Both the position numbers and the translations under genes were made by a program. Below the pieces are notes generated by a model. That model searched no databases, was not told the DNA's origin, and was given only the letters and a program-made list of their open reading frames with translations. A stretch of 64,000 nt of DNA, from contig JAGDZO010000006.1 in NCBI GenBank assembly GCA_049115815.1, positions 496,001 to 560,000 of the forward strand. The letters run 5' to 3'. The DNA comes from Marinoscillum sp049115815 (GTDB taxonomy: Bacteria > Bacteroidota > Bacteroidia > Cytophagales > Cyclobacteriaceae). Shown piece after piece: positions 1 to 8,009 of this stretch; position 1 is the stretch's first letter; each line of letters opens with the position of its first letter.

Positions 1-902
1 TTGAAAATTGAAACTCTATTCTGTAAGGTGAGATCTGTAAAGCCATCATTGTTATTATCCACTGGATTCTGATAATTAAAATAATTGATGCCGAGTAATG
101 ATTCGACATTCTGGCTGATTTTATATTTCACACCCAAATCGATATTATACTCCTGCCAGTCTGTAGCGAATATATCTGCTGAAACTAAGGGAGCGGCTTG
201 TGGACGTTTGGTGATGATATTTATCAATCCTCCTACAGCTTCAGATCCATAAAGCGTAGATGCTGGTCCCTTCACAACTTCTATTCGATCTACTAGAGCT
301 TGTGGTATGCCATTTAAACCATAAACGGTTGATAGCCCACTCACTATTGGCATCCCATCTATTAGGATCATAGTATATGGGCCTTCGAGACCATTGATAT
401 GGATATCTCCAGTGTTGCAGACATTACAGTTCAATTGAGGTCGAACCCCGTTTACATGCTGCAACGACTCAAAAACAGAAGGTGTAGGATTTGCTTTAAA
501 GAACTCACCAGAAAAAACTTCGATTGGAACCGGACTTTCCAATCTACTCATTTCTTTCATGGTACCTGTAACTACTACTTGATCTAGTTTATAAGTGGAT
601 TCTGTAAGTTCGATATTGAGTTCCAGCCCTAGTTTATCATCTATAGATATACTTTGTTTATGAGGTAGAAACCCAATACTCGACACGATAAGCGTATAGT
701 CACCCGTTGGTATCTTATCAATTACGAAATCACCGTTGATATCAGAAGCCGCCCCAAATGAAGTGCCCTGCAAGCCAATGGTTGCAAATTCAACCGCTTC
801 ACCCGCATTAGAAATATTTCCGCTAATGGTACCAGTCTGAGCATATACCATCGAGTAGTAACTCATTAGCCAAAGGAGATAGCTACATGATAAGTATTTC
901 AT
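1..902 (-). CDS. TonB-dependent outer-membrane receptor, N-terminal part (cut by window edge)
   Basis: Reading back from the ATG at 902-900 gives about 300 residues with no stop before the window edge. Order: signal peptide ending near VYAQ; a carboxypeptidase-regulatory-like beta-sandwich (TISGNISNAGEAVEFATIGL); then a plug domain with VVVTGT, a Cys pair in NCNVCNTGDIHING, ILIDGMPIVSG, and RIEVVKGPASTLYGSEAVGG. This is a typical Bacteroidota TonB-dependent transporter; the C-terminal barrel lies outside the window. It is divergent from a DtxR/MntR-type regulator with a palindrome between them, so uptake of a metal or metal complex (iron, manganese or similar) is inferred. The substrate cannot be read from the sequence. 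Confidence 0.9.
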   Translation of the reverse strand, partial: MKYLSCSYLLWLMSYYSMVYAQTGTISGNISNAGEAVEFATIGLQGTSFGAASDINGDFVIDKIPTGDYTLIVSSIGFLPHKQSISIDDKLGLELNIELTESTYKLDQVVVTGTMKEMSRLESPVPIEVFSGEFFKANPTPSVFESLQHVNGVRPQLNCNVCNTGDIHINGLEGPYTMILIDGMPIVSGLSTVYGLNGIPQALVDRIEVVKGPASTLYGSEAVGGLINIITKRPQAAPLVSADIFATDWQEYNIDLGVKYKISQNVESLLGINYFNYQNPVDNNNDGFTDLTLQNRVSIF

Positions 903-928
903 TGGTATATTTATTGATAATAGAATTG

Positions 929-936
929 CAAAATTA
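929..936 (-). promoter_or_regulatory. -7 box of the TonB receptor promoter
   Basis: The minus strand reads TAATTTTG here, a perfect match to the Bacteroidota -7 box TAnnTTTG, 26 nt upstream of the receptor ATG. The palindrome at 940-957 sits immediately upstream, where the -33 region would be. Confidence 0.6.
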
Positions 937-939
937 TAA

Positions 940-957
940 TGTTAGTCTATTCTAACA
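940..957. promoter_or_regulatory. Palindromic operator candidate for the DtxR/MntR-type regulator
   Basis: TGTTAGTCTATTCTAACA is a perfect 6-6-6 inverted repeat containing TTAG-N6-CTAA, which resembles DtxR-family operators. It lies between the divergent receptor and regulator genes, next to the receptor -7 box and about 22 bp upstream of the regulator -7 box, so one bound repressor could cover both promoters. Binding is inferred. Confidence 0.6.
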
Positions 958-979
958 AATTTATTAAAGCATATTTTTT

Positions 980-987
980 TACATTTG
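980..987 (+). promoter_or_regulatory. -7 box of the DtxR-family regulator promoter
   Basis: TACATTTG matches TAnnTTTG exactly. It overlaps the TTG at 985, so transcription would begin downstream of that codon. This favours the in-frame TTG at 1006 as the translation start. Confidence 0.55.
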
Positions 988-1659
988 TGTAAACAGAAAA
1001 TAGAATTGATTTCATCTACAGAAGAAAACTATCTCAAAGCGGTTTATGCCCTTTCTCAGCAAGAAAACCAGGTAAGCATATCAGACATTAGTGCATACTT
1101 GGAAGTGAGCAAGCCTAGCATCAATAGCATGATTAAAAATCTGCAGGCTAAAGCACTTGTGAAATATGAGAAATACAAGCCAATAGAATTAACGGCTAAA
1201 GGAAAGGAAATTGCTGCGCTCGTAGTGCGGAAACATCGATTGACAGAGATGTATCTCGTCAATCAAATGGGTTTTGGCTGGGAAGAGGTGCATCAAATAG
1301 CAGAGCAAATGGAGCATATCAAATCTCCTGCGCTATTTGATAGGATGGATGAACTTATGGGGTATCCAAAGACAGACCCTCATGGCTCTCCCATACCTGA
1401 CAAACAAGGAAAAATAACCACTCGAGCCTTGATTCCAATGAGCGAATGTGAGGTAGGCAAGGAGGTAAGGCTAGTGGCATTGGAAAACTCCTCGGATGAT
1501 TTCTTAGCTTTCTTAAATAGCAGAGAGATTTCTTTAGGGATTTCTATACGCTTGATCAGCAAAGAACCTTTTGATCGCAGTATTACTGTTGATTACCTGA
1601 ATAAACAAAATGAAGTCCTAAGCGCTAAGGTCTGTGATAGATTATTGGTGTCTTACTGA
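985..1659 (+). CDS. DtxR/MntR-family metal-dependent transcriptional regulator
   Basis: An N-terminal winged helix (STEENYLKAVYALSQQ, then ISDISAYLEVSKPSINSMIKNL) is followed by a metal-binding/dimerisation domain (RKHRLTEMYLVNQMGFGWEEVHQIAEQMEHI) and a C-terminal FeoA/SH3-like domain (from about residue 150). The 224-residue length fits DtxR/IdeR-type proteins with the third domain. It represses metal uptake genes when loaded with Fe or Mn; the natural target here is the divergent TonB receptor. No upstream ATG exists. The frame opens with TTG at 985, but a -7 box covers that codon, so TTG at 1006 (eight codons in) is the likelier start. Which metal it senses is unknown. Confidence 0.9.
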   Translation: MCKQKIELISSTEENYLKAVYALSQQENQVSISDISAYLEVSKPSINSMIKNLQAKALVKYEKYKPIELTAKGKEIAALVVRKHRLTEMYLVNQMGFGWEEVHQIAEQMEHIKSPALFDRMDELMGYPKTDPHGSPIPDKQGKITTRALIPMSECEVGKEVRLVALENSSDDFLAFLNSREISLGISIRLISKEPFDRSITVDYLNKQNEVLSAKVCDRLLVSY

Positions 1660-1725
1660 GGTCACTTAGGTACGAATAGGTGGAGCAGCATTTAAAGAAA
1701 AGGATCTAGACTCGAGATATATGTG

Positions 1726-1759
1726 TTTTGAGTCTTTAGGTTGTTATTCCGCAAATTTG
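1726..1759 (+). promoter_or_regulatory. Promoter of the bVLRF1 gene
   Basis: TTTTG at 1726-1730 and CAAATTTG at 1752-1759 (one mismatch to TAnnTTTG), separated by 21 nt, end 12 nt before the ATG at 1772. This is a Bacteroidota-type promoter with a very short leader. Confidence 0.45.
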
Positions 1760-1771
1760 CACCTTTGACTC

Positions 1772-2476
1772 ATGAAGGCTGAGTCTCTCAATTTGTTTCA
1801 TGTTCCATTAAATCAGTTGGTTGATTTGATCAGAGAGGGCGTTCCAAGTTTCGAATATGACTTCAAAAAACATCTGATTCGTTTACTAGACGAAGACCAT
1901 GAAGAGTTAGGCCATATTCGATTACCTCTTCATATTTCATTGGATAAAGGATTACATATCAATGAAACAGTCCCTTTCGTATTGTATATGACAATTGAAT
2001 CAGGTAATGCTGCCATCTGCATCTCAGAGGGCAAGGACATCAGTTATCATACAACTATCGGAGCTTATATGACTCGGAAGAAGCAAGGGTTCAGCCAGAT
2101 AAAGTACTTAAATAAAAAAGGAAAATCCAGGGCAGGGTCTAGAGTAAGGCTCGCCGGCACAATTACTTTCTTTGAGGAGATCAATGAGACGCTTGGGCAT
2201 TTATTCATAGAGTATGAATTTGATAGAATAGCCCTCAACTGCTCCACATCTCTCATTCCTTATCTATATCAATCAAAAGTTAGTTGTCCTTTTGAGAAGG
2301 ATGACCATAGGTTGTACAAAATTCCTCTTCATCTGCCTCAATCGAATTATACCAATCTCAATGGAGCGATCAAAAAATTGATGGCGCCTATGCTGAACTA
2401 TCAAAAGAAAGACACGCATAAGATGCATGTCTTTCTAGAATCTTTGGCCCCTTTGGTCAAAGGGATGGATGAATAA
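1772..2476 (+). CDS. bVLRF1-like protein (Vms1/eRF1-related release-factor fold)
   Basis: This 234-residue protein carries GFSQ at residues 106-109, then KKGKSRAGSRVR at 115-126, in the position where the Vms1-like release factor (VLRF1) clade has its G-x-S-Q catalytic loop, the counterpart of the GGQ loop of eRF1. From family knowledge, VLRF1 proteins cleave peptidyl-tRNA on stalled large ribosomal subunits, and a Bacteroidota branch (bVLRF1) is recognised. No signal peptide or membrane segment is visible, so it is cytoplasmic. It is transcribed alone and converges on the prohibitin-like gene with 2 bp between stops. Role in ribosome rescue is inferred from the motif. Confidence 0.65.
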   Translation: MKAESLNLFHVPLNQLVDLIREGVPSFEYDFKKHLIRLLDEDHEELGHIRLPLHISLDKGLHINETVPFVLYMTIESGNAAICISEGKDISYHTTIGAYMTRKKQGFSQIKYLNKKGKSRAGSRVRLAGTITFFEEINETLGHLFIEYEFDRIALNCSTSLIPYLYQSKVSCPFEKDDHRLYKIPLHLPQSNYTNLNGAIKKLMAPMLNYQKKDTHKMHVFLESLAPLVKGMDE

Positions 2477-2478
2477 AA

Positions 2479-3255
2479 TTACTTGTTCGGGTCAATCAGC
2501 ATTGGAGATTCTCCATTGGTCATGATTATTTTGGTGTTTGGAGATTTACTCAGCTCTCTAAATGCTTCTATGCTCTGCCATTTGATAATACCATCGGTTA
2601 ACCCCTCTGAAATAATCTTTTGGGCATCTCTGATTCCCTTGGCTTCAATGATTTTTCTTTCTGCTTCGAGCTTTTCTCGATCCAAAAGAAACTCCATTCG
2701 CTGAGCTATCTGCTCTGCTTCCAGTTTTTCTTCCACAGCTCTTGCTAAGCCAGACGGCAAGGAGATATTCTTCATTAAAACAGCTTCTATTTCAAATCCT
2801 CTTGGGCCCAAGATTGTGGCCATCTGTTTGGTGATCTCTTTTTCAATAGTGGCTCGCTCAGCTGAGTGCATATCCTTGGCAAAAAATCGTGAGCAGACGT
2901 CCGCTGCAGATGATCTAAAAACACTGCTTATTACCTGCTCTTCATTACCCAAACCAATGGTTTCGATAATATTTGGTGCCTGATCAGGAACGATCCGATA
3001 AAGAATAGAAATCACAGCTGTGACATTCAATCCTTCTTTGGAAGGCAGGTTAGTTGATATTTCCATATTCATGGTTCTGATCGGCATCTTAATCACTCTT
3101 GTGACCAGTGGGTTAAAAGGCACAGCCCCAGGTAAAAGAATCTCTTGATCGAGTTTACCAATTTTTCGTTTTACGCCTATTTCACCTTGGCGTACCACAG
3201 CGCAGCTACTTAACAATACTATTGCGCACAGAGATAATACATTGAAAGATTTCAT
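2479..3255 (-). CDS. Prohibitin/SPFH-domain lipoprotein
   Basis: 258 residues. The N-terminus MKSFNVLSLCAIVLLSSC is a lipoprotein signal with the modified Cys at 18. An SPFH (band 7) domain follows: GEIGVKRKIGKLDQEILLPGAV at the start, EGLNVTAVISILYRI, and DVCSRFFAKDMHSAER. A charged coiled coil (AVEEKLEAEQIAQRMEFLLDR...) comes next. Prohibitin-like proteins assemble into membrane-attached rings that scaffold proteases or other complexes. Bacterial SPFH proteins are usually TM-anchored, so lipid anchoring is the noteworthy point here. It is the last gene of a minus-strand run with the LRR protein, 19 bp away. Confidence 0.8.
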   Translation of the reverse strand: MKSFNVLSLCAIVLLSSCAVVRQGEIGVKRKIGKLDQEILLPGAVPFNPLVTRVIKMPIRTMNMEISTNLPSKEGLNVTAVISILYRIVPDQAPNIIETIGLGNEEQVISSVFRSSAADVCSRFFAKDMHSAERATIEKEITKQMATILGPRGFEIEAVLMKNISLPSGLARAVEEKLEAEQIAQRMEFLLDREKLEAERKIIEAKGIRDAQKIISEGLTDGIIKWQSIEAFRELSKSPNTKIIMTNGESPMLIDPNK

Positions 3256-3274
3256 TTTGATAGTATTTAAATGG

Positions 3275-4123
3275 TTAAAAAGTTATTTTGATAGAAGGAG
3301 CAAGATCATCTCGATACATATCGAGAAGTAAATTCGGCATGCGATTATCAGAGATATTTATCTCCTTGATACTTTTGAGTTGGAATACTTCAGAAGGCAA
3401 ACTCTCCAATTTATTGCCTCCCAGATATAGATATTCCAATGTCTTCAACTTCACTATGCTTTCTGGAAGATGATCAAAATTGTCGCCTTCTAGATGAAGC
3501 TCCTTTAGATTGGGGAGTTGACTCAATAGATCAATATTATTGTCCAAATCAAACACTTCATCATTGTCAATATAGAGCACCTGAAGGTTTGCCATGCCTA
3601 AAAATTCCGACGGAAGATTGCGAATTTTATTAGAAGATAATTCCAAGTATACCAGACTATTCAGCTTACCTATTGTTGGAGGCAGCGTTTCTAGTTCATC
3701 TCCACTGATATCCAACACTTTAAGCAATGGGAGTTCGCCCAATAATTCCAGATCCTTATCCATCCGATTCACGGGATTGTAGCCCAAATAGAGATTTCTT
3801 AATCCCTTGATTTTTGCTATTGAAGAGGGTAGACCCTCGATCTTATTTGCTGAGATATCTAGGTAAAACAGATTCTGCAACTCGCCAATCTCTTCGGGCA
3901 GATTCGAGATTTGGTTACCGCTTAAATCCAAATATTTAAGGTTTTCGAATTCAAGTATTTCCATTGGGAATTCAACCAAATCCTGTCTGCTAAGCGTGAG
4001 CCATTCCACCTGTGTTTTGACCTGTCTGGCCTCTTCAAGGTTTGAATAGTTGATAGCACCAGACTGGGCGGTAACTATGTTGCTTAGGAATAATAGACCA
4101 ATTAATAAAATAGTATGTTTCAT
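3275..4123 (-). CDS. Secreted leucine-rich-repeat protein
   Basis: 282 residues with a signal peptide (cleavage near TAQS). About nine to ten leucine-rich repeats of the LxxLxLSxNxIxxLPxxI type (ENLKYLDLSGNQISNLPEEI and later variants) extend to near the C-terminus. Some units are longer (about 25-26 residues). LRR solenoids bind proteins; no catalytic domain is attached and no type IX sorting domain is visible. The ATG overlaps the stop of the upstream small gene (ATGA), indicating coupled translation. Confidence 0.85.
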   Translation of the reverse strand: MKHTILLIGLLFLSNIVTAQSGAINYSNLEEARQVKTQVEWLTLSRQDLVEFPMEILEFENLKYLDLSGNQISNLPEEIGELQNLFYLDISANKIEGLPSSIAKIKGLRNLYLGYNPVNRMDKDLELLGELPLLKVLDISGDELETLPPTIGKLNSLVYLELSSNKIRNLPSEFLGMANLQVLYIDNDEVFDLDNNIDLLSQLPNLKELHLEGDNFDHLPESIVKLKTLEYLYLGGNKLESLPSEVFQLKSIKEINISDNRMPNLLLDMYRDDLAPSIKITF

Positions 4124-4314
4124 GATCGTAATCTGTTGATTGTGTATGCCTGGGTATTGCGGTTTCTTCTAACCCATAGTTGTAATTGTGTGGCTTCATT
4201 CTCATTGAGCCACCTAAGTGATTTGCGATATTCTTTTCTAAACAGATCGCGATCAAAAGAAACTGCGTGGAGTATTCTTTGACAATACTCGAGCATTGAG
4301 GTTCTGCTTTTCAT
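4120..4314 (-). CDS. Small conserved-looking cytoplasmic protein, unknown function
   Basis: 64 residues from the ATG at 4314 (a longer 79-residue reading from 4359 runs across palindromic upstream sequence and is less likely). It is rich in Arg, Leu and Glu (EYCQRILHAVSFDRDLFRKE, RKSLRWLNENEATQLQLWV), predicted helical, with no signal or TM. It overlaps the LRR gene by 4 bp, so the two form an operon. I recall similar short proteins in other Cytophagales but know no function. Confidence 0.6.
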   Translation of the reverse strand: MKSRTSMLEYCQRILHAVSFDRDLFRKEYRKSLRWLNENEATQLQLWVRRNRNTQAYTINRLRS

Positions 4315-4330
4315 TATGATACTTGTTTGA

Positions 4331-4373
4331 AAATTTCTAAAGCTTTGAAATTTTGTCAAGCAGACAGCTTGAC
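4331..4373. repeat. Two adjacent inverted repeats upstream of the small gene/LRR operon
   Basis: GTCAAGC-AGACA-GCTTGAC at 4355-4373 is a perfect 7-5-7 inverted repeat. Next to it, AAATTTC (4331-4337) and GAAATTT (4347-4353) flank AAAGCTTT. No T-run follows on the minus strand, so an operator or mRNA structure is likelier than a terminator. Function unknown. Confidence 0.5.
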
Positions 4374-4395
4374 CTAGGAGGTTACTTTCACCTAT

Positions 4396-4704
4396 TCAAA
4401 TAAGTAGAGAACAATATCTAAGATGTAAATCTTTTTCGATTGGATGATGGATAGCAACTCGGAAGAAATCCAATTCTGAGGTAAGCCGGTTCCAGCCTGA
4501 TTTAGACTTTTGGGGATTGGTCGTTTGAGATTTGGATACTCTTGAAGTATTTAGCTCATTGTGCTCAGGAAAAGCATCTTTTTCTGCAAAAATCTCTACC
4601 TGATTGGCGTATGCATTAAATACACACTCATTCTGAAAATGATCAGATCCCAAACTGAATAAAGCTAGGGTGAATACAGTGAATAAGTTGAGCATCCTTT
4701 TCAT
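4396..4704 (-). CDS. Possible small secreted protein
   Basis: 102 residues from the ATG at 4704: MKRMLNLFTVFTLALFSLGS looks like a signal peptide, followed by a polar region rich in Ser, Asn and Glu with no recognised domain. A 9-residue longer reading starts at 4731. No homologue is recalled. The signal-like N-terminus and the absence of a competing ORF make it plausible, but it could be spurious. Confidence 0.4.
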   Translation of the reverse strand: MKRMLNLFTVFTLALFSLGSDHFQNECVFNAYANQVEIFAEKDAFPEHNELNTSRVSKSQTTNPQKSKSGWNRLTSELDFFRVAIHHPIEKDLHLRYCSLLI

Positions 4705-4835
4705 TGACAGTACTAACGCTAAACTTCCCAAATTGATTTGGAATAATGCATAATCATTGTTTTATATTAGTTATAAAAAGAATAAATATTGTTTATGATA
4801 TAGTTGTGACGTGACAATTTCTAAAGACAGCTTTA

Positions 4836-4980
4836 GGGCTGTTTGAAAATACACTTCAAGATTAAGAGCACAAGTCCTTTGATATGACACTTAATCTACA
4901 GGCCTAAATCACCAGGGTAGTGTCGTCATTTTAAAATAGCCCAGTTAAAAACAGTATCCATTTTAAAGGCCCATTTTAAA
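4836..4980. repeat. Nested inverted repeat plus triple CATTTTAAA direct repeats
   Basis: Outer arms 4836-4850 and 4928-4942 are complementary at 13 of 15 positions. Inner arms AGATTAAG (4859-4866) and CTTAATCT (4890-4897) are perfect. CATTTTAAA occurs at 4927, 4959 and 4972. The block fills most of the gap between mscS and the small gene. It may be a degenerate mobile-repeat remnant or a structured RNA; no terminator-like T-run was seen. Confidence 0.4.
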
Positions 4981-4995
4981 CCATTCATTCGGAAA

Positions 4996-5916
4996 TCAAG
5001 AGTTTTCCATTTTGCTCATGCGCAGGTCTAATGGAGAAATGTTATCACCCCAATAGATCGTACGATGAGGGAATGGAATTTCAATATTCTCTCGATCAAA
5101 AGCTATTTTAAGTCTTTTATTAAATTCTCTCCCGACAGTCCATTGCTGGATAGGGAGTGTTTTGATTCTTGCTTTAACCACTAAAGCACTATCACCAAAT
5201 TTGTCTAAACCAAATATTTCAATCGGCTCAAGAATCTTACTTGAAAAGGCTTCATCTGATTTGAGTTCATCACCAACTTGCTTAACGACTTCTATCACTT
5301 TATCAATGTCTTCCTTGTAAGCCACACCGATATCAAAAACCATAGCAGACCAATCCATGGTCATATTTGCTAAAGTGTTGATTTTACCATTTTGGAAAGT
5401 ATGAACTGTACCTGACAGATCTCGAAGGGTAATAGTTCTTAAATTGATCTTCTCAACCAAACCACCAGTGCCGTTGACAATAGCTACATCTCCGGTTCTA
5501 ACTCGATTTTCGAGAAGAAGAAAGAATCCAGAAATACCATCTCTAACCAACTCTTGTGCTCCAAACCCAACAGCCAAACCAACTATACCAGCACCGGCCA
5601 GAATAGGTCCTATATCCATCCCGAGTTGTTTGAGGAAGATCAATACAAACAGCGCCCAAAGAGTAATGACGATAGTGCCTCTTGCCATACCTAGTAGGGT
5701 AGCAGCACGCTTCTCTTTTTCCATGCTACTCTCATCCTCAGTATGTACGTAATCAAGAATCGTCTTTCTGAGTCTTCTCAATAGAATTTTCACCAACCAA
5801 AGTGTGATTAAAAAAACAACAGCAGTCAGGGCAAGTGCAGGAAATGTTTCAATCAACCAATTTGAAGTTCTATCAAATACTTTAATGTAAAATTCTTCGC
5901 TGAATAGTTCTTTCAT
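4996..5916 (-). CDS. MscS-family small-conductance mechanosensitive channel
   Basis: 306 residues. An N-terminal TM (LALTAVVFLITLWLVKILL), a second TM, and the pore helix TM3 (GPILAGAGIVGLAVGFGAQELVRDGISGFFLLLENRVRTGDVAIV), which is the MscS hallmark, are followed by the beta domain (GLVEKINLRTITLRDLSGTV) and a C-terminal alpha/beta domain ending in IEIPFPHRTIYWG. MscS channels release solutes on hypo-osmotic shock. Length matches the compact MscS form (E. coli MscS is 286). No operon partner; the next upstream gene, glnK, is 133 bp away on the same strand. Confidence 0.93.
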   Translation of the reverse strand: MKELFSEEFYIKVFDRTSNWLIETFPALALTAVVFLITLWLVKILLRRLRKTILDYVHTEDESSMEKEKRAATLLGMARGTIVITLWALFVLIFLKQLGMDIGPILAGAGIVGLAVGFGAQELVRDGISGFFLLLENRVRTGDVAIVNGTGGLVEKINLRTITLRDLSGTVHTFQNGKINTLANMTMDWSAMVFDIGVAYKEDIDKVIEVVKQVGDELKSDEAFSSKILEPIEIFGLDKFGDSALVVKARIKTLPIQQWTVGREFNKRLKIAFDRENIEIPFPHRTIYWGDNISPLDLRMSKMENS

Positions 5917-6049
5917 AGTACAATATTGCTTTGAACAGTCAACTAATCAAAAAAATGAATGTTTATTCGATTAAAACAAAAAAGGTCATACAATTCCCCT
6001 CAAGGATTTGCATGACCTTCCAATCTCTAAATTTTAAAAAGAAATCGAA

Positions 6050-6394
6050 CTATATCGCCTCGCTTCCTTTTTCGCCAGTCCTAAGTCTTACGACTTCTTC
6101 GATGGGCAGGACAAAGACCTTTCCACTGCCAACATAATCACCATCATTGGACTCTGTAGCTTTAGAAATTGCTTGAATTGTAGTGTCTTTGTACTCATCA
6201 TTTACTGCTATCTCCAGTCGAATATTTGAAACCATAGTAGGTACAACTTTCTGGCCTCTATAGATCTGCTCCGTAGCTCCTCTACCATGACCAGACACGT
6301 TACTCACGGTAATTCTCTCTATGCCGGCTTGGATAAGTGACTCACGTACTTGGTCAAGCTGATTTTCTCTGATTATTGCTATAATTAATTTCAT
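6050..6394 (-). CDS. glnK: P-II family nitrogen regulatory protein (GlnK-type)
   Basis: 114 residues with the P-II signature: MKLIIAIIRENQLDQVRESL, the T-loop region GRGATEQIYRGQKVVPTMV, and GDYVGSGKVFVLPIEEVVRLRTGE. P-II trimers sense ATP/ADP and 2-oxoglutarate and block the partner ammonium channel. The position equivalent to the uridylylated Tyr51 of E. coli GlnB is Val (RGQKVV instead of RGAEYM), so classical uridylylation is not expected. It is 4 bp downstream of amt, the usual pairing. Confidence 0.93.
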   Translation of the reverse strand: MKLIIAIIRENQLDQVRESLIQAGIERITVSNVSGHGRGATEQIYRGQKVVPTMVSNIRLEIAVNDEYKDTTIQAISKATESNDGDYVGSGKVFVLPIEEVVRLRTGEKGSEAI

Positions 6395-6398
6395 TTTC

Positions 6399-7709
6399 TT
6401 AAGTAGGGTTATTCATTCCGTATCCTTTTTCACCATGATATGAGCTATCCAGACCTTTCAGCTCTTCGGATTTAGTTGCTCTCAAAGGAATGATTTTGTT
6501 TAATACAAAGAGGATAATAAAAGTGCCAACACCAGCATATGCCAGGGCTAAGAGTACGGCAGCAGCTTGAATGCCGAACTGATCCATAATGCTCCATGAA
6601 CCACCAATAGCCTCTCTAGCATCTTCCATCCAACTTTCTCTGATAAAGAAGACACATAGCAAAGCGCCAACGATACCTCCAACTCCGTGTATCCCAAAGG
6701 CATCTAATGTATCATCATAGCCCAATTTGTTTTTCAGAATGATTGCAAAATAGCAAACGAAGCTGCTTAAAATTCCCAACATTATGGCTCCCATTGGCTG
6801 AACTACTCCAGCCGCCGGTGTGATAGCTACCAAACCAGCTAATATTCCAGATGCAAATCCTAAGGCAGTTGCCTTGCCTTGGTGAATACCTTCAATTAGT
6901 GCCCAAGAGATTGCTCCAGCTGCAGCGGCTATTTGTGTCATAGTAAGGGCTTGAGCAGTGCTCATACCACTTTCTAGACTACTACCAGCATTGAATCCAA
7001 ACCAACCTACCCAAAGTAGACCTACGCCTATCATGGTCATCACCAGATTGTTTGGTTGCATGGGTAGGTGTGGATGTTTGTTTCTCGCTCCAATGTATAT
7101 AGCAGCAACTAAACCACTGATACCTGCACTAATATGTACAACAGTACCACCAGCGAAATCAATCGCTCCATCAGCACCCATATTAAAGATAAATCCGTCA
7201 GATGCCCATACCCAGTGACACAGTGGATTGTAGATCAAAACACCCCAAATGGCTATGAATGCACAATACGCTTTGAAAGAGATTCTTTCCGCAAAGGCTC
7301 CGGCTATAATGGCTGGAGTAATGATGGCAAATTTGCCTTGAAACATAGCGAATACATACTCAGGTATACCATCTGTGATTGTAGTATCTATGCCCTGAAG
7401 CATAAAGTAATCTGGATTCCAACCAAACCATCCGCCTAACACATTTGACCCAAAGGCCATGCTATACCCGCAAACTATCCAAAGCACAGTCATGATTCCC
7501 ATAGCCATATAGCTATGCATCATGGTGCCTAATACGTTTTTAGTTCTTACCAAACCTCCATAAAACATGGCGAGTCCAGGGATCATAAGCAGTACCAAGG
7601 TAGTAGAGGTAAGCATCCAGGCGGTAGCTCCAGCATCTATTTCTCCTTCCGCTCCAGCGAATGAAGGAAGAATTGCAAAAAGTAATAGAATCGATAAATA
7701 TTTTTTCAC
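6399..7709 (-). CDS. amt: Ammonium transporter (Amt family)
   Basis: 436 residues: a signal peptide (LLFAILPSFAGAEG), then eleven TM segments starting with TAWMLTSTTLVLLMIPGLAMFYGGLVR. The pore twin histidines lie in FAGGTVVHISAG and GIHGVGGIVGALL; the Phe gate region is present. It imports ammonium and is gated by the P-II protein encoded 4 bp downstream. The Amt/P-II operon is probably induced under nitrogen limitation, though I did not find a convincing sigma-54 promoter upstream. Confidence 0.95.
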   Translation of the reverse strand: MKKYLSILLLFAILPSFAGAEGEIDAGATAWMLTSTTLVLLMIPGLAMFYGGLVRTKNVLGTMMHSYMAMGIMTVLWIVCGYSMAFGSNVLGGWFGWNPDYFMLQGIDTTITDGIPEYVFAMFQGKFAIITPAIIAGAFAERISFKAYCAFIAIWGVLIYNPLCHWVWASDGFIFNMGADGAIDFAGGTVVHISAGISGLVAAIYIGARNKHPHLPMQPNNLVMTMIGVGLLWVGWFGFNAGSSLESGMSTAQALTMTQIAAAAGAISWALIEGIHQGKATALGFASGILAGLVAITPAAGVVQPMGAIMLGILSSFVCYFAIILKNKLGYDDTLDAFGIHGVGGIVGALLCVFFIRESWMEDAREAIGGSWSIMDQFGIQAAAVLLALAYAGVGTFIILFVLNKIIPLRATKSEELKGLDSSYHGEKGYGMNNPT

Positions 7710-8009
7710 TTTGACTATTAGGTTTGAATATTAATTTCGCAAATAAACAAAACATTGATTAAAATATTAACAGAACAATGAAGATAATAATATCATAATA
7801 TCAAATATTCATAGAGATTACTGAAACTCATAAAACATGTAAAGTACAGTTTTTTACGAATTGAGTGCTATTTCATTCCTATCAAAAGCCGCAATAAATC
7901 AGCCAATCATGAATCGTTTATCATTATCAAATAGGTATAAGGTGGCTTTCTTTGTGCTAATGTGATAAACATATATTCGGAACACTATTAACTCCTAATT
8001 TCAAATAAT
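7710..8009. other. Divergent intergenic region, amt / heavy-metal protein
   Basis: 300 bp, very AT-rich, with no ORF. On the plus strand TATATTCG (7972-7979), one mismatch to TAnnTTTG, is a possible -7 box for the downstream gene. I see no strong palindrome or terminator and no GG-N10-GC sigma-54 element facing amt. Confidence 0.5.
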
